Assembly (NCBI GenBank): GCA_002632325.1
Contig: NSJK01000008.1
Span: forward strand, 1 to 64,000
Direction: 5' to 3'
Length of the DNA stretch: 64,000 nt
Source: Lysobacterales bacterium
GTDB taxonomy: Bacteria; Pseudomonadota; Gammaproteobacteria; Xanthomonadales; Rhodanobacteraceae
Below are positions 51,768 to 64,000 of this stretch, in pieces (position 1 is the stretch's first letter; every line of letters starts with the position of its first letter). The translations under genes and the position numbers were made by a program. A model generated the notes under the pieces. The model was not told where the DNA came from. It made no database searches and saw only the letters and a list, made by a program, of their open reading frames with translations.

Positions 51768-53495
51768 TCACCACACAAGCTCGAACGGATCGGCGAAGAT
51801 CACGTCGCGCGAGGGCATCTCGAACGCGCCGATGTCGTAGGGGCCGCCGTTGTCCACCACATCGATCTGGTCGATGCCGCGCAGGCGCAGCGCATAGTCG
51901 CGGAAAAAGCCGCTGGTCGGGCCACAGGCGTCGATCGCGGGACTGGCATCGGCGAGGCGATAGTCGTGCATTGCGGCATCGACGAATTGCGGATCGACCA
52001 CGCGCACATCGCCGCTCGGATCGAAATCATCCGAGGCGATCACGCATTGCGTGATGCGGCTGGAAGCACCGCTGCTCGCCAGCGCGGGCGTACCGGGCTG
52101 GTGGAGGATGCTCGCGCGGATTTCGGCGTCGGAATCGACCAGATCGAGCAGCACGGCAACCGCATTGTCGGCAAGCGTCGAACCGGTGAGCACGAACTTG
52201 GCGCCGGCCTGTGCCCGCAGCAGGCCGCTCACGGCGGAATTGCCGTGCACGAGCGCCGAGCCGACGGAAATCGTCGAATCCGCGCCGCGGGCTTCAAGCA
52301 CGGCCGCGGCCAGTGCGTGGTTCTCGGCAATCCGCGCCATCACGACGCTGATGCTGCTGCCCAGATCGGCGAAGGCGCCGCCACCCAGATCGGCCTCATT
52401 GCCATCCAGCGCGGCGCAGGGCAGGGCCTGCAGGCAGCTGCGATCGCTGCCGTCGTCGGGCGCGCCACCGCTGAGCACGACCCATGCGCCGTTCCCGGTG
52501 TAGATGCCGCCACCGTGGCCGACTTCGCTCATGCCGGCCTGATTGCCGATGATCGCGGCCTTTTCGAACTGGAACGAGGCTCCATTCGTGGCATGGACCC
52601 CGCCACCATCGCGCCCGGCCTGGTTGCCCTGCACCTGGAATTGCAGATACCCCGGATATCGCTGCGTGGAAAACTGCGCGCCCGCGGTGGCATAGAGGCC
52701 GCCGCCATCGAAACTGGCCACATTGTTGCGGATGCCGCCGCCGGTCGGGCTGTCGGGCGGGACGCTGGCATAGGCATTGCTGCTGCTACCCGTGAGATAG
52801 ACGCCACCGCCCATCACGGCATTGTTTGCGCTGACCAAGGTATCGGCGACCGACACGCTGGTCCAAAGGTCGGCGTAGATGCCGCCGCCATGCACGGCCT
52901 GGTTGCCTTCGATGATCGAGCCATTGCCGGCCTGCGAATGGACCGACTGGACGCTGAGCGTGCTGCCATTGCCCAGTCCCTTGAACCACGCGCCGCCTCC
53001 TTCCTGCGCGGAGTTGTCGTGGAGCCACAGCCCTTCCATCGTCAGCTGCAGGTTGCCCTCGACGCGCAGGCCACCACCCTGCGCCGCGCTGGCGTGTCCG
53101 TCACTGAGTTCCAGATCCCACACGATCACGTTGCCGCGCCGGCTGCCCGGCGCCGTGATCGACAACACGGGCAGGCCACCGTTGCCCGCGCCCGACAGAT
53201 GCGTGCGCGAGCCCGCAACGACCGTGTTCGTGCTGCAGTCGGGCACGCCGGCAAAGATCCACACGTCGTGATCCACGATCGACAGGGCCTGGGCGGTGTA
53301 GGCCTGGTTGGTGGCGATGTAGACCGAGTCCATCCCGGGACCGTTGGCCTTGGCTGCGTCGAAGGCGTCCTGCACCGAAGTGAAATCGCAGGCGGCGTCC
53401 GCGCCGACCTTGAATGCGACGGCCTGCACGGGCAAGGCGCTCACCAGCAGCGCAAGGCAGGCGAGGCGGAACACGATGGCGTTGGACATGGACAT
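51768..53495 (-). CDS. Secreted large beta-helix protein
   Basis: This 575-aa protein has a signal peptide (MSMSNAIVFRLACLALLVSALPVQA). The beta-helix is long and rich in NN/GGG turns (WLHDNSAQEGGGAWFKG; IIEGNQAVHGGGIYADLWTSVSVADTLVSANNAVMGGGVYLTG; NEADLGGGAFADLGSSISVVMARIAENHAL). A C-terminal segment ends ...DYRLADASPAIDACGPTSGFFRDYALRLRGIDQIDVVDNGGPYDIGAFEMPSRDVIFADPFELVW, again with DIGAFE and an IF.D.F end. Its middle is not similar to the 30.7/50.2-kb proteins in detail, so the shared part is chiefly the tail. It lies between the kinase gene (upstream) and the 50.2-kb gene. Confidence 0.85.
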   Translation of the reverse strand: MSMSNAIVFRLACLALLVSALPVQAVAFKVGADAACDFTSVQDAFDAAKANGPGMDSVYIATNQAYTAQALSIVDHDVWIFAGVPDCSTNTVVAGSRTHLSGAGNGGLPVLSITAPGSRRGNVIVWDLELSDGHASAAQGGGLRVEGNLQLTMEGLWLHDNSAQEGGGAWFKGLGNGSTLSVQSVHSQAGNGSIIEGNQAVHGGGIYADLWTSVSVADTLVSANNAVMGGGVYLTGSSSNAYASVPPDSPTGGGIRNNVASFDGGGLYATAGAQFSTQRYPGYLQFQVQGNQAGRDGGGVHATNGASFQFEKAAIIGNQAGMSEVGHGGGIYTGNGAWVVLSGGAPDDGSDRSCLQALPCAALDGNEADLGGGAFADLGSSISVVMARIAENHALAAAVLEARGADSTISVGSALVHGNSAVSGLLRAQAGAKFVLTGSTLADNAVAVLLDLVDSDAEIRASILHQPGTPALASSGASSRITQCVIASDDFDPSGDVRVVDPQFVDAAMHDYRLADASPAIDACGPTSGFFRDYALRLRGIDQIDVVDNGGPYDIGAFEMPSRDVIFADPFELVW

Positions 53496-53564
53496 GGCAA
53501 ATCCTCGGTGGGCTCATCCATGCTTGACGAGGAAGGGCGGGCAAATGCGCCATGCGCCCTGTCG

Positions 53565-56330
<2,766 letters not shown>

Positions 56331-56429
56331 GGAAAGCTAGACGGTGCACGGCAGGCAAAGCTGACAGCCGCGCGGTGGCCGCGTTGCGGCAGCGCATGGC
56401 GATCGCGGGCGGACTTGGGTCATCGCGCG

Positions 56430-56951
56430 TCAGGGCGTCATCGCCTGCTGCAGCCAGGCACGCGCGAATTGCCAGTCGCGATGGACGGTGCGGGTGGAAA
56501 TGCCGAGCAGTTCGGCGACCCGTTCGAGCGCAAGACCGGCGAAATAATGCAGCTCGACAACCTCGGCGCAGCGCGGTTCGCTCGCTGCCAGTTCGCGCAG
56601 CGCGGCATCGAGTTCGAGCGCCTGCATCGCGTCGCTGCCGACGCCCTGCTGATCGACCGCATCGAGATCGACATGCGCGGCATTGCCGCCGCGGCGTGCG
56701 GCCAGACGCTGGCGTGCGGCGTCGATCAACAGGTTGCGCATCGCGCGCGCTGCGTAGGCATAGAAATTGCGGATGCTCGCCGGATCAGCGTTCTTGCACA
56801 GGTCGAGATAGGCCTCGTGCACGAGTGCGGTGGTGTTGAGCGTGGCGCGTGCACCCAGTCGCTTGCGTTCACGCTGCGCGATCTGGTGCAGCCGTGCATA
56901 GACTGCATCGAAGGCGGTGTCGCCGGCGGCCGAGTCCAGTGGCTGCTGCAT
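56430..56951 (-). CDS. ECF-type RNA polymerase sigma factor (TIGR02999-like), kinase-linked
   Basis: This 173-aa sigma factor has region 2 at about 20-85 (ARATLNTTALVHEAYLDLCKNADPASIRNFYAYAARAMRNLLIDAARQRLAARR) and region 4 at about 115-168 (SEPRCAEVVELHYFAGLALERVAELLGISTRTVHRDWQFARAWL, a clear helix-turn-helix). The acidic DAED segment of ordinary ECF factors in region 2.2 is replaced here by NTTA (residues 39-42), with two Thr. Kinase-linked ECF factors such as EcfP (Vibrio) lack this acidity and are activated by phosphorylation at an equivalent Thr. No anti-sigma gene is nearby. It starts 13 bp after the GspE-like gene. Confidence 0.88.
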   Translation of the reverse strand: MQQPLDSAAGDTAFDAVYARLHQIAQRERKRLGARATLNTTALVHEAYLDLCKNADPASIRNFYAYAARAMRNLLIDAARQRLAARRGGNAAHVDLDAVDQQGVGSDAMQALELDAALRELAASEPRCAEVVELHYFAGLALERVAELLGISTRTVHRDWQFARAWLQQAMTP

Positions 56952-56964
56952 GAACTGCGGCCTC

Positions 56965-58794
56965 TCAGTCGCCGGGCGGCAGCACGTCCGCCACTTCGGC
57001 GATGGTGGTGACGCCGCGTGCGACCTGTGCGGCGGCCGATGCGCGCAGCGGGCGCATGCCTTCGTCCAGACCCGTGCGCGTGAGCTTGGCCAGATCCATG
57101 TCGGGCAGGATCAGCGCACGCACCGCGGGCGAAATGCGCAGCATCTCGTAGATGCCGGTGCGGCCGAGGAAGCCGGTCTTGCGGCACTCCAGGCAGCCCT
57201 TGGGTGCGAACACCGAAGGTGGCGGCTTGATGCCAAGGCCATGCGTGAGTGCGGCCCAACCCTGCACATCGAGCTTGGCTTCGACCTTGCAGTGCGGGCA
57301 CAGCGTGCGCACCAGACGTTGGGCGACGATGCCGGCGAGGGTCGATTGCAGCAGATAGTTGGGCACGCCCAGATCGAGCAGGCGGGTGAGCGCGCTCGGC
57401 GCATCGTTGGTATGCAGGGTCGACAGCACAAGGTGACCGGTGAGCGAGGCCTGCACCGCCATCTGCGCGGTTTCCAGATCGCGGATTTCGCCGACCATGA
57501 TGATGTCGGGATCCTGACGCATCAGGGTGCGCACGCCGGCGGCGAAATCGAGGTCGATCGCGTGGTGCACCTGCATCTGGTTGAATTCGGGGCTGACCAT
57601 TTCGATCGGGTCTTCGACCGTGCAGACGTTGACGTCGGGCGTGGCCAGCACCTTGAGCGTGGAATAGAGCGTGGTGGTCTTGCCCGAGCCGGTCGGGCCG
57701 GTGACCAGCACGATGCCATTCGGGCGCAACACGAAATCGCGCCAGATCTTTTCCTCGGATTCGGAAAAGCCGAGCTGGCGGAACTCCTTGACCACGATGT
57801 CGGGATCGAAGATGCGCATCACGATCTTCTCGCCGAACGCGGTCGGCATGCTCGACAGACGCAGCTCCACTTCGCGCCCGCCCTGCGAGCGGGTCTTGAC
57901 GCGACCATCCTGCGGGCGGCGCTTTTCGGCCACGTCCATGCGGCCGAGGATCTTGATGCGCGAAGTCACCGCGATCATCACCGGCGTGGGCAGTTCGAAC
58001 ACCTTGTGCATCACGCCGTCGATGCGGAAGCGGATGATGCTGGTGTCGCGACGCGGTTCGAGATGGATGTCCGAGGCGCGCTGCTCGAAGGCATACTGCA
58101 GCAGCCAGTCGACGATGTGCACGACGTGGCGGTCGTCGACGCCGACATCGCCGGTCTTGCCCAGCTCGACCAGTTGCTCGAAGTTGAGAATGCCGGCGCC
58201 GGCTTGCGGCTGGCCATCCTTGGCATCGCGCGCACGCTGGATCGAACGCTGCACGCTCCACCACTCGGCGAGGAAGCGGTTGATGTCGAGCGGACTGGCG
58301 ACGACGCGCTGGATGTCCTTGCGCAGGATGTGGCCGAGGTCGGCGACCCAGCGCTCGTCGAAGGGTTCGCTGCTGGCGAACACCACCTGCATGTCGGTCA
58401 CCGCAACCGGCAGGATGCGATAGCGCTGCGCATAGGCATGGCTGACGACCTGGGTCACCGCAGCGACATCGATCTTCATCGGATCGATCTTGAGATAGGA
58501 CTGGCCGGACTTGTCGGCGAGCCATTGAGTGAGCACTTCCAGACTCAGCGGCTTGTCCGGATGGCGCAAGTCGGGCAGCTTGAGATTGGCGACCAGCACC
58601 AGCGGATGCAGTTCGGTGCGTCCACGCACGGTGCGCACATCGTTGCGCACGCGCTTGGCGTCGGCGTCGGAAATCGCGCCGTCGGCGACCAGCGCGACGA
58701 GCGTTTCCTCCAGTTCCAGCCGGCGATGCAGGCCGAGCTGGGCGCTGGGTGGTGGGGTCTTGCCTGCGAGCGGGGGAGCACCAGCCATCACCAT
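56965..58794 (-). CDS. GspE/PilB-type secretion ATPase
   Basis: This 609-aa protein powers type II secretion or type IV pilus assembly. It has an N-terminal T2SSE_N domain (about 90-200, KIDVAAVTQVVSHAYAQRYRILPVAVTDMQVVFASSEPFDERWVADL). The ATPase core has Walker A LVTGPTGSGKTTTLYST (about 360), an Asp box, Walker B PDIIMVGEIRDLETAQ, His box TGHLVLSTLHTNDA, and a tetracysteine zinc motif CPHC...CLEC (about 500-540). No other Gsp or Pil genes are in the window, so the target machine is unknown. The start ATG at 58794 has GAGG four bases upstream. The ECF gene follows it, 13 bp away. Confidence 0.9.
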   Translation of the reverse strand: MVMAGAPPLAGKTPPPSAQLGLHRRLELEETLVALVADGAISDADAKRVRNDVRTVRGRTELHPLVLVANLKLPDLRHPDKPLSLEVLTQWLADKSGQSYLKIDPMKIDVAAVTQVVSHAYAQRYRILPVAVTDMQVVFASSEPFDERWVADLGHILRKDIQRVVASPLDINRFLAEWWSVQRSIQRARDAKDGQPQAGAGILNFEQLVELGKTGDVGVDDRHVVHIVDWLLQYAFEQRASDIHLEPRRDTSIIRFRIDGVMHKVFELPTPVMIAVTSRIKILGRMDVAEKRRPQDGRVKTRSQGGREVELRLSSMPTAFGEKIVMRIFDPDIVVKEFRQLGFSESEEKIWRDFVLRPNGIVLVTGPTGSGKTTTLYSTLKVLATPDVNVCTVEDPIEMVSPEFNQMQVHHAIDLDFAAGVRTLMRQDPDIIMVGEIRDLETAQMAVQASLTGHLVLSTLHTNDAPSALTRLLDLGVPNYLLQSTLAGIVAQRLVRTLCPHCKVEAKLDVQGWAALTHGLGIKPPPSVFAPKGCLECRKTGFLGRTGIYEMLRISPAVRALILPDMDLAKLTRTGLDEGMRPLRASAAAQVARGVTTIAEVADVLPPGD

Positions 58795-58955
58795 CGATCC
58801 TCGAATGAGTGAGCGCAGCGGCGTCCTCTCGCCCGCAGCGCGCAACGGGCGCGAGCATGTCGCGCCGCTTCGCCGGGCCGTGGGCAGGGGACCCGAGGCA
58901 CCGGCGCAGGCCCCGTCGTGGCGGCCTTGCAGGCCGTCGGGCGGAACCTCACGGG

Positions 58956-58961
58956 TATACT
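58956..58961 (+). promoter_or_regulatory. Likely -10 box of glyQS
   Basis: TATACT lies about 37 bp before the glyQ start and is preceded by cggg. No clear -35 at 16-18 bp was seen (the nearest TTGCAG is 23 bp away). The region 58795-58955 contains only GC-rich non-coding sequence. Confidence 0.45.
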
Positions 58962-58997
58962 AGCGCGCTTTTCATCGACGACTTCGTGAGCCACGGC

Positions 58998-59902
<905 letters not shown>

Positions 59903-59903
<1 letters not shown>

Positions 59904-62041
59904 TGGAACAGGCGCAGTCGCTGCTGATCGAATTGGGCAGTGAAGAGCTGCCGCCCAAGGCGCTCGACGACCTGGCCGCCGCCTTCGCGCGTGGCGTGTG
60001 CGAAGGACTCAGCCGCCGTGGCATCGCCGCCGATGTCGCCAACGCGCGCACGTTCGCATCGCCGCGCCGATTGGCGGTCCACGTGCCGGCAGTGGCCGCG
60101 CAGCAACCGGCGCAGACCAGTGAGGTGCTCGGGCCGTATCTCAACATCGGTCTCGATGCGAACGGCGCACCAACCGCGGCGCTGCAGGGCTTTGCCGCCA
60201 AGAACGGGCTCACGGTCGAACAGCTGCAACGCAGCAGCGACGCCAAGGGCGAGCGCTTCGTCGCGCGCAGCGAAAAGCCCGGCCAGCCGATCGCGACGCT
60301 GGTGCCGGACATCCTCGCCGAGGCACTCGCGGCGCTGCCGATTCCCAAGCCGATGCGCTGGGGCGATCACGACTACGCCTTCGTGCGGCCGGTGCACTGG
60401 CTGGTGATCCTGCATGGTCAGGACATCATCGACGCGAGCCTGCTCGGTCTGACGTCGGGACGCAGTTCGCGCGGCCATCGTTTCCATCATCCGCAGCCCG
60501 TGCACATCGTCGATGCCGATTCCTGGCTCGACGCGATGCGCGCGGCCAAGGTGCTTGCCGATCCTGCCGAGCGCCGTGCGCGCGTGCGCGCCGAAGTGGC
60601 GCGGGTCGCGCCGGCGGGCAGCACGCCGCGACTGTCTCCGGAGCTGTGCGACGAGATCGCCAACCTCACTGAGTGGCCGGTCGCGATCGCCTGCGCCTTC
60701 GACCGCAGCTTCCTCGCCGTGCCGCAGGAGGCATTGGTGATGACGATGGAGACCAATCAGAAATTCGTGTCCTGCTTTGCCGCCGATGGTTCGCTCAGCG
60801 AGCACTTCATCGGCGTCGCCAACATCGAATCGAAGGATGCGGGCGAGATCCGCAAGGGCTACGAGCGCGTGATCCGGCCGCGCTTCGCCGATGCCAAGTT
60901 CTTCTTCGAGGAAGACCTCAAGACGCCGTTGGCCGATCAGCAGCAGGCGCTGGCGCGCGTCACCTACCAGCAGGCGCTGGGCAGCGTATGGGACAAGGTC
61001 GTGCGCGTGGCCGAACTCGCGCGCGTGATCGGCAACCGCGTCGGCGTCGATGCGGGCCTGGCGACGCGCGCGGCGGCGCTGTCGCGTTGCGATCTGCTCA
61101 CGCGCATGGTCGGCGAGTTTCCCGAATTGCAGGGCGTGATGGGTCGCCACTATGCGACTGCCAACGGCGAGAACGCCGCCGTTGCCGCGGCGCTCGACGA
61201 GTTCTACGCACCGCGCTTCGCCGGTGACGCGATCGCGCAAGGTGGTGTCGCGCGCGTGCTCACGGTGGCTGATCGCATCGATACCCTGGCCGGCATCTTC
61301 GCGGTTGGCCAGAGGCCTTCGGGCAACAAGGATCCGTTTGCTCTGCGGCGTGCTGCGCTGGGTCTGGCGCGCACCCTGATCGAAGCTGGCCTCAGCCTTG
61401 ATCTGCGCGCGCAGTTCGAGGAGGCGCTCGCGCAACTGCCCGACAGCGCGCTCGCAGCGGGCTTGCCCAAGGGCAAGGACGGCAAGCAGCCGACTCTCGA
61501 TCCGGGTCCGCGCCGCGCTGCGCTCGGCAATGAACTTTACGACTTCGTGATCGATCGCCTGCGCGGTTACTACGCCGAGCAGGGCATCGGCAGCGAAGCC
61601 TTTGATGCGGTGCGTGCACTCGCGCCCGAGGATCTGGCCGATTTCGATCGCCGCCTGCGAGCGGTGGTCGAGTTTGCGCGCCTGCCCGAGGCCAGTGCGC
61701 TCGCCGCGGCCAACAAGCGCATTGGCAACCTGCTGCGCCAAGCCGGTGATACCGGCACGCGGGTGGTCGATCCGGGACTGCTCGAAGCAGGTGTCGAGCA
61801 GGAGCTCGCTGCGGCGATCGAGGCTGCGCGCACGGCTGCGGCGCCGCTCGCGGCGCAAGGCGACTATCTGGGCGTGCTCAAGCGTTTGGCGGGCCTGCGT
61901 GATCCGGTCGATCGTTATTTCGACGGCGTGATGGTGATGAGCGAGGACGCGCGCGTGCGAGCCAATCGCATCGCCCTGCTCGAAGGTCTGCGCGGCCTGT
62001 TCCTGCGTGTCGCCGACATTTCCCTGCTGCCAGTGTCATGA
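59903..62041 (+). CDS. glyS: Glycyl-tRNA synthetase beta subunit
   Basis: This 712-aa subunit (E. coli 689) recognises tRNA-Gly together with GlyQ. It has LLIELGSEELPPKALDDLAAAF at the N-terminus, SRGHRFHHPQPV, and ALVMTMETNQKFVSCFAADGSLSEHFIGVANIESKD. The HD-like region (GMLGRHYATANGE-type: QGVMGRHYATANGENAAVAAALDEFY) and the C-terminal anticodon-binding domain (DRYFDGVMVMSEDARVRANRIALL) are present. It begins one base inside the glyQ stop, so the subunits are translated in coupled fashion. Confidence 0.96.
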
Positions 62042-62045
62042 GTTG

Positions 62046-62070
62046 GGTGCGGCCCGGCAGGGGCCGCACC
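62046..62070 (+). terminator. Hairpin terminator of glyQS
   Basis: ggtgcggccc / gggccgcacc make a perfect 10-bp stem with a 5-nt loop starting 5 bases after the glyS stop. Confidence 0.75.
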
Positions 62071-62189
62071 GCTGCGTCTGGCCGTCCAAGCGGCGGCGGC
62101 GTACAGTTGCATTTCCCCGTCGCCCTGCGGTACGGAGCGACGGGACACAAAATCACGATGGCTTTCGTTTCATTTCAGGAGTGATGATC

Positions 62190-63008
62190 ATGCGGATTCA
62201 ATGGCTCGCGGCGCTTGCCGCGCTCGCGATCCTCGGCGGCTGCAACGGCACCGACCAGCAGGCGGCAGGCAAGGCGGGTGCGACCAACGGCGTGGCCGCC
62301 GGCAACACGATCACCGCGCAGGTGCTGTTGCACGATCCGATGACCATTGGCGCCGGCGCCAAGCTGAGCACGCGCCTGATCGACTCGGCCTTGCCCGATG
62401 CGCCACTGGCCGAGAAAACCTTCGACGTCAGCGGCAATCCGCCGTTCAATTTCAGCCTCGACTTCGACCGCGCGCGTGTCGAACCTTCGCGCACCTACGA
62501 GGTCCGTGCGGTGCTGATCGACGGCGAACGCCGTTTCCAGGCGGGTCTTGCCACGCCGGTGCTCACCCACGGCGCGGGAACCAATGTGCAGATCATGCTC
62601 ACCGCCGAAGCCACGCCGGCCGAAGCGCTCAAGGCCGAGTTCAACAAACTGCAAGGCCGCATCGGTGGCATGAAGACCGTCAACGGTGCCTACACCACCG
62701 ATACCGCATCGATTGCCTGGGATGCCTTCGTCGAGAGCAACGTGGTGCGCTTCGTGCGCGTCAACACCGAACTCGATGCCGGTGGCCGCAGCGCGGTCCA
62801 CTACGGCTTCAGCAAGGATGGCAAGCCGGTGTACGTGCAGCAGAAGGGTGGCGCCGCGGTGGGCTGGGATGCCGACGGCAAGCTGCTGGTCAACGAAAAG
62901 CGCGGTGGCGGCGAAGTGGCTCAGGCCGAGGTCGAGGCCATGCACGATGCCGCGGTCAAGGCCCAGCGCATGGCGCAGGAACGCTACGACGCGACGCGCA
63001 AGAAATAA
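62190..63008 (+). CDS. YbaY-family lipoprotein
   Basis: This 272-aa lipoprotein has the signal MRIQWLAALAALAILGGC with the lipobox Cys at residue 18. A YbaY-like beta-sandwich follows (about 40-135; ITAQVLLHDPMTIGAGAKLSTRLIDSA, RTYEVRAVLIDGERRFQAG). The second half has its own character, similar in several points to META/MliC-type heme or lysozyme-binding domains (GFSKDGKPVYVQQKGGAAVGWDADGKLL). The second ATG (62190) is chosen because aggag is 8 bases upstream; ATG 62184 would be too close. It probably sits in the outer membrane. Its function is unknown. Confidence 0.82.
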   Translation: MRIQWLAALAALAILGGCNGTDQQAAGKAGATNGVAAGNTITAQVLLHDPMTIGAGAKLSTRLIDSALPDAPLAEKTFDVSGNPPFNFSLDFDRARVEPSRTYEVRAVLIDGERRFQAGLATPVLTHGAGTNVQIMLTAEATPAEALKAEFNKLQGRIGGMKTVNGAYTTDTASIAWDAFVESNVVRFVRVNTELDAGGRSAVHYGFSKDGKPVYVQQKGGAAVGWDADGKLLVNEKRGGGEVAQAEVEAMHDAAVKAQRMAQERYDATRKK

Positions 63009-63029
63009 TTGCGCAAGCCATCACGCCTT

Positions 63030-63057
63030 GTGCGGCGCCTGCTTGCGGGTGCCGCAC
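63030..63057 (+). terminator. Hairpin terminator after the YbaY-like gene
   Basis: gtgcggc and gccgcac form a 7-bp stem around a GC-rich loop, 22 bases after the stop, between the lipoprotein gene and the next beta-helix gene. Confidence 0.5.
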
Positions 63058-63101
63058 GGCGCTCGCAGACTGCGCCCGCACAGCATGGGCGGAGCAGCGC
63101 G

Positions 63102-64000
63102 ATGAAGCATTCCGGGTCAAGTCTGTTGTTGGGTGCGCTCGCAGCGAGCGCGGCGACATTGCTCGATGCGGCAACCCTGCAGGTCGGTCCCGGCCAGCCC
63201 TACGCCAAACCCTGCGCGGCGATCGCCGCGGCCAGTAACGGGGACACCATCCTCATCGATGCCGCCGGCAACTACGCAGGCGATGTCTGTGCGTGGTCGA
63301 AGAACGGCTTGAGCCTGATCGGTGTCAATGGCCGGCCGCACATCGACGCCGCCGGCCAGAGCGCGCAGGGCAAGGCGATCTGGGTGATCGCGGGCAATGA
63401 CACCTTGATCGACAACATCGAGCTCTCCGGCTGTCAGGTGCCCGATCAGAATGGTGCCGGCATCCGTCAGGAAGGCGCCAATCTGACCGTGCGCCGCGCG
63501 TATTTTCACGACAACGAGAACGGCATTCTCGCCGGCAACAACGCTGCCAGCACGATCACGATCGAATACAGCGAGTTTGCCCACAATGGATACGGCGACG
63601 GCTATTCGCACAACCTTTACATCAACCACGTCGCCGCCCTGGTGTTCCGCTGGAACTGGTCGCACGATGCGGTGGTCGGACACCTGCTCAAGACGCGCGC
63701 ATTGCGCAACGAGATCCTCTACAACCGCCTCACCGGTGAAGCCGGCGCCACTGCCAGTTATGAACTGAGCATGCCCAGTGGTGGCTTGTCTTTCGTGATC
63801 GGCAACTTCATCGAGCAGCCATCGACTTCGCAGAACGGCGCCGTGCTCGACTACCTGAGCGAGCCGGCCACGGCCAATCCCGACACGCGCCTGTTCGTGG
63901 TCAACAACACCTTCGTCAACGATCGCGGCAACGGTACCTTCCTGCAGATCGGCAGTGCCGTCACCACACCGGCGCTCGCGCGCAACAACATCTTCCATGG
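63102..64000 (+). CDS. Secreted beta-helix protein (3' end outside window)
   Basis: An open reading frame from the ATG at 63102 (ggag 7 bases upstream) runs off the end of the window, so only the first 299 residues are visible. It has a signal peptide (MKHSGSSLLLGALAASAATLLDA) followed by a right-handed parallel beta-helix of the pectin-lyase-like kind. QVGPGQPYAKPCAAIAAASNGDTILIDAAGNY is the classic entry motif. It continues NDTLIDNIELSGCQVPDQNGAGIRQEGANLTVRRAYFHDNENGILAGNN, EYSEFAHNGYGDGYSHNLYINHVAALVFRWNWSHDAVVGHLLKTRA and LFVVNNTFVNDRGNGTFLQIG. It resembles right-handed beta-helix proteins that bind or cleave polysaccharides, but no catalytic residues can be assigned. Confidence 0.85.
   Translation, partial: MKHSGSSLLLGALAASAATLLDAATLQVGPGQPYAKPCAAIAAASNGDTILIDAAGNYAGDVCAWSKNGLSLIGVNGRPHIDAAGQSAQGKAIWVIAGNDTLIDNIELSGCQVPDQNGAGIRQEGANLTVRRAYFHDNENGILAGNNAASTITIEYSEFAHNGYGDGYSHNLYINHVAALVFRWNWSHDAVVGHLLKTRALRNEILYNRLTGEAGATASYELSMPSGGLSFVIGNFIEQPSTSQNGAVLDYLSEPATANPDTRLFVVNNTFVNDRGNGTFLQIGSAVTTPALARNNIFH

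Overview
The window is high-GC DNA (about two thirds G+C by eye) from a Gammaproteobacterium, most likely of the order Lysobacterales (Xanthomonadales), perhaps Rhodanobacteraceae-like. This rests on the rhlB / trxA-rho arrangement, the mltB-rlpA-dacC-ybeD-lipB cell-wall/lipoate cluster, a split B12-dependent ribonucleotide reductase, glyQS, and several secreted beta-helix proteins with a shared C-terminal tail. No rRNA, tRNA, CRISPR array, prophage or intact insertion sequence was found. About 50 protein genes are described. The genes at both ends are cut by the window.

Layout. 0-5.2 kb: end of a secreted protein, an aldose-epimerase-like enzyme, a periplasmic histidine phosphatase, and a three-gene membrane module (SPFH-SHOCT protein, zinc-ribbon membrane protein, small membrane protein) resembling Bacillus YdjI/YdjG. 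5.2-8.6 kb: a more A/T-rich island with a HipA/HipB-type toxin-antitoxin pair, an unrecognised 438-aa protein, and what looks like the remnant end of a further gene, all next to xthA. 8.6-22 kb: housekeeping genes (xthA, YecA-like, pirin, S9 peptidase, tdk, rho, trxA, rhlB) and one beta-helix protein. 21.3-25.3 kb: nrdJa, a histone H1-like gene and nrdJb on one strand, preceded by tandem NrdR-type operator boxes. 25.5-32 kb: DegQ-type protease, PstS-like protein, HAD hydrolase, M17 aminopeptidase, a 160-bp MITE and a second beta-helix protein. 31.9-42.7 kb: S41 tail-specific protease, lipB, a large secreted protein facing the opposite way inside the cell-wall cluster, ybeD, dacC, rlpA, mltB and a pyruvate dehydrogenase E2. 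42.9-49.3 kb: amidohydrolase, second MITE copy, an FHA-GGDEF protein head to head with a Ser/Thr kinase, and an M48 protease. 49.4-58.8 kb: an amidotransferase, two beta-helix proteins, a second Ser/Thr kinase, an ECF sigma factor and a GspE/PilB-type ATPase, all on the minus strand. 59-64 kb: glyQ, glyS, a YbaY-like lipoprotein and the start of another beta-helix protein.

Functional themes. (1) Envelope upkeep: murein hydrolases, DegQ, Prc, M48 and S9 peptidases, SPFH module. (2) Signalling by Ser/Thr phosphorylation. One kinase faces an FHA-domain diguanylate cyclase. The other follows an ECF sigma factor that has threonines where most ECF factors have acidic residues in region 2.2. (3) A family of exported beta-helix proteins, some next to the kinase/sigma genes, sharing a C-terminal tail of the form DIGA(Y/F)E followed by an aromatic-Asp/Asn-Phe end. 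(4) dNTP synthesis linked to a DNA-compacting H1-like protein. Themes 2 and 3 and the small island are the best places to look for undescribed biology.
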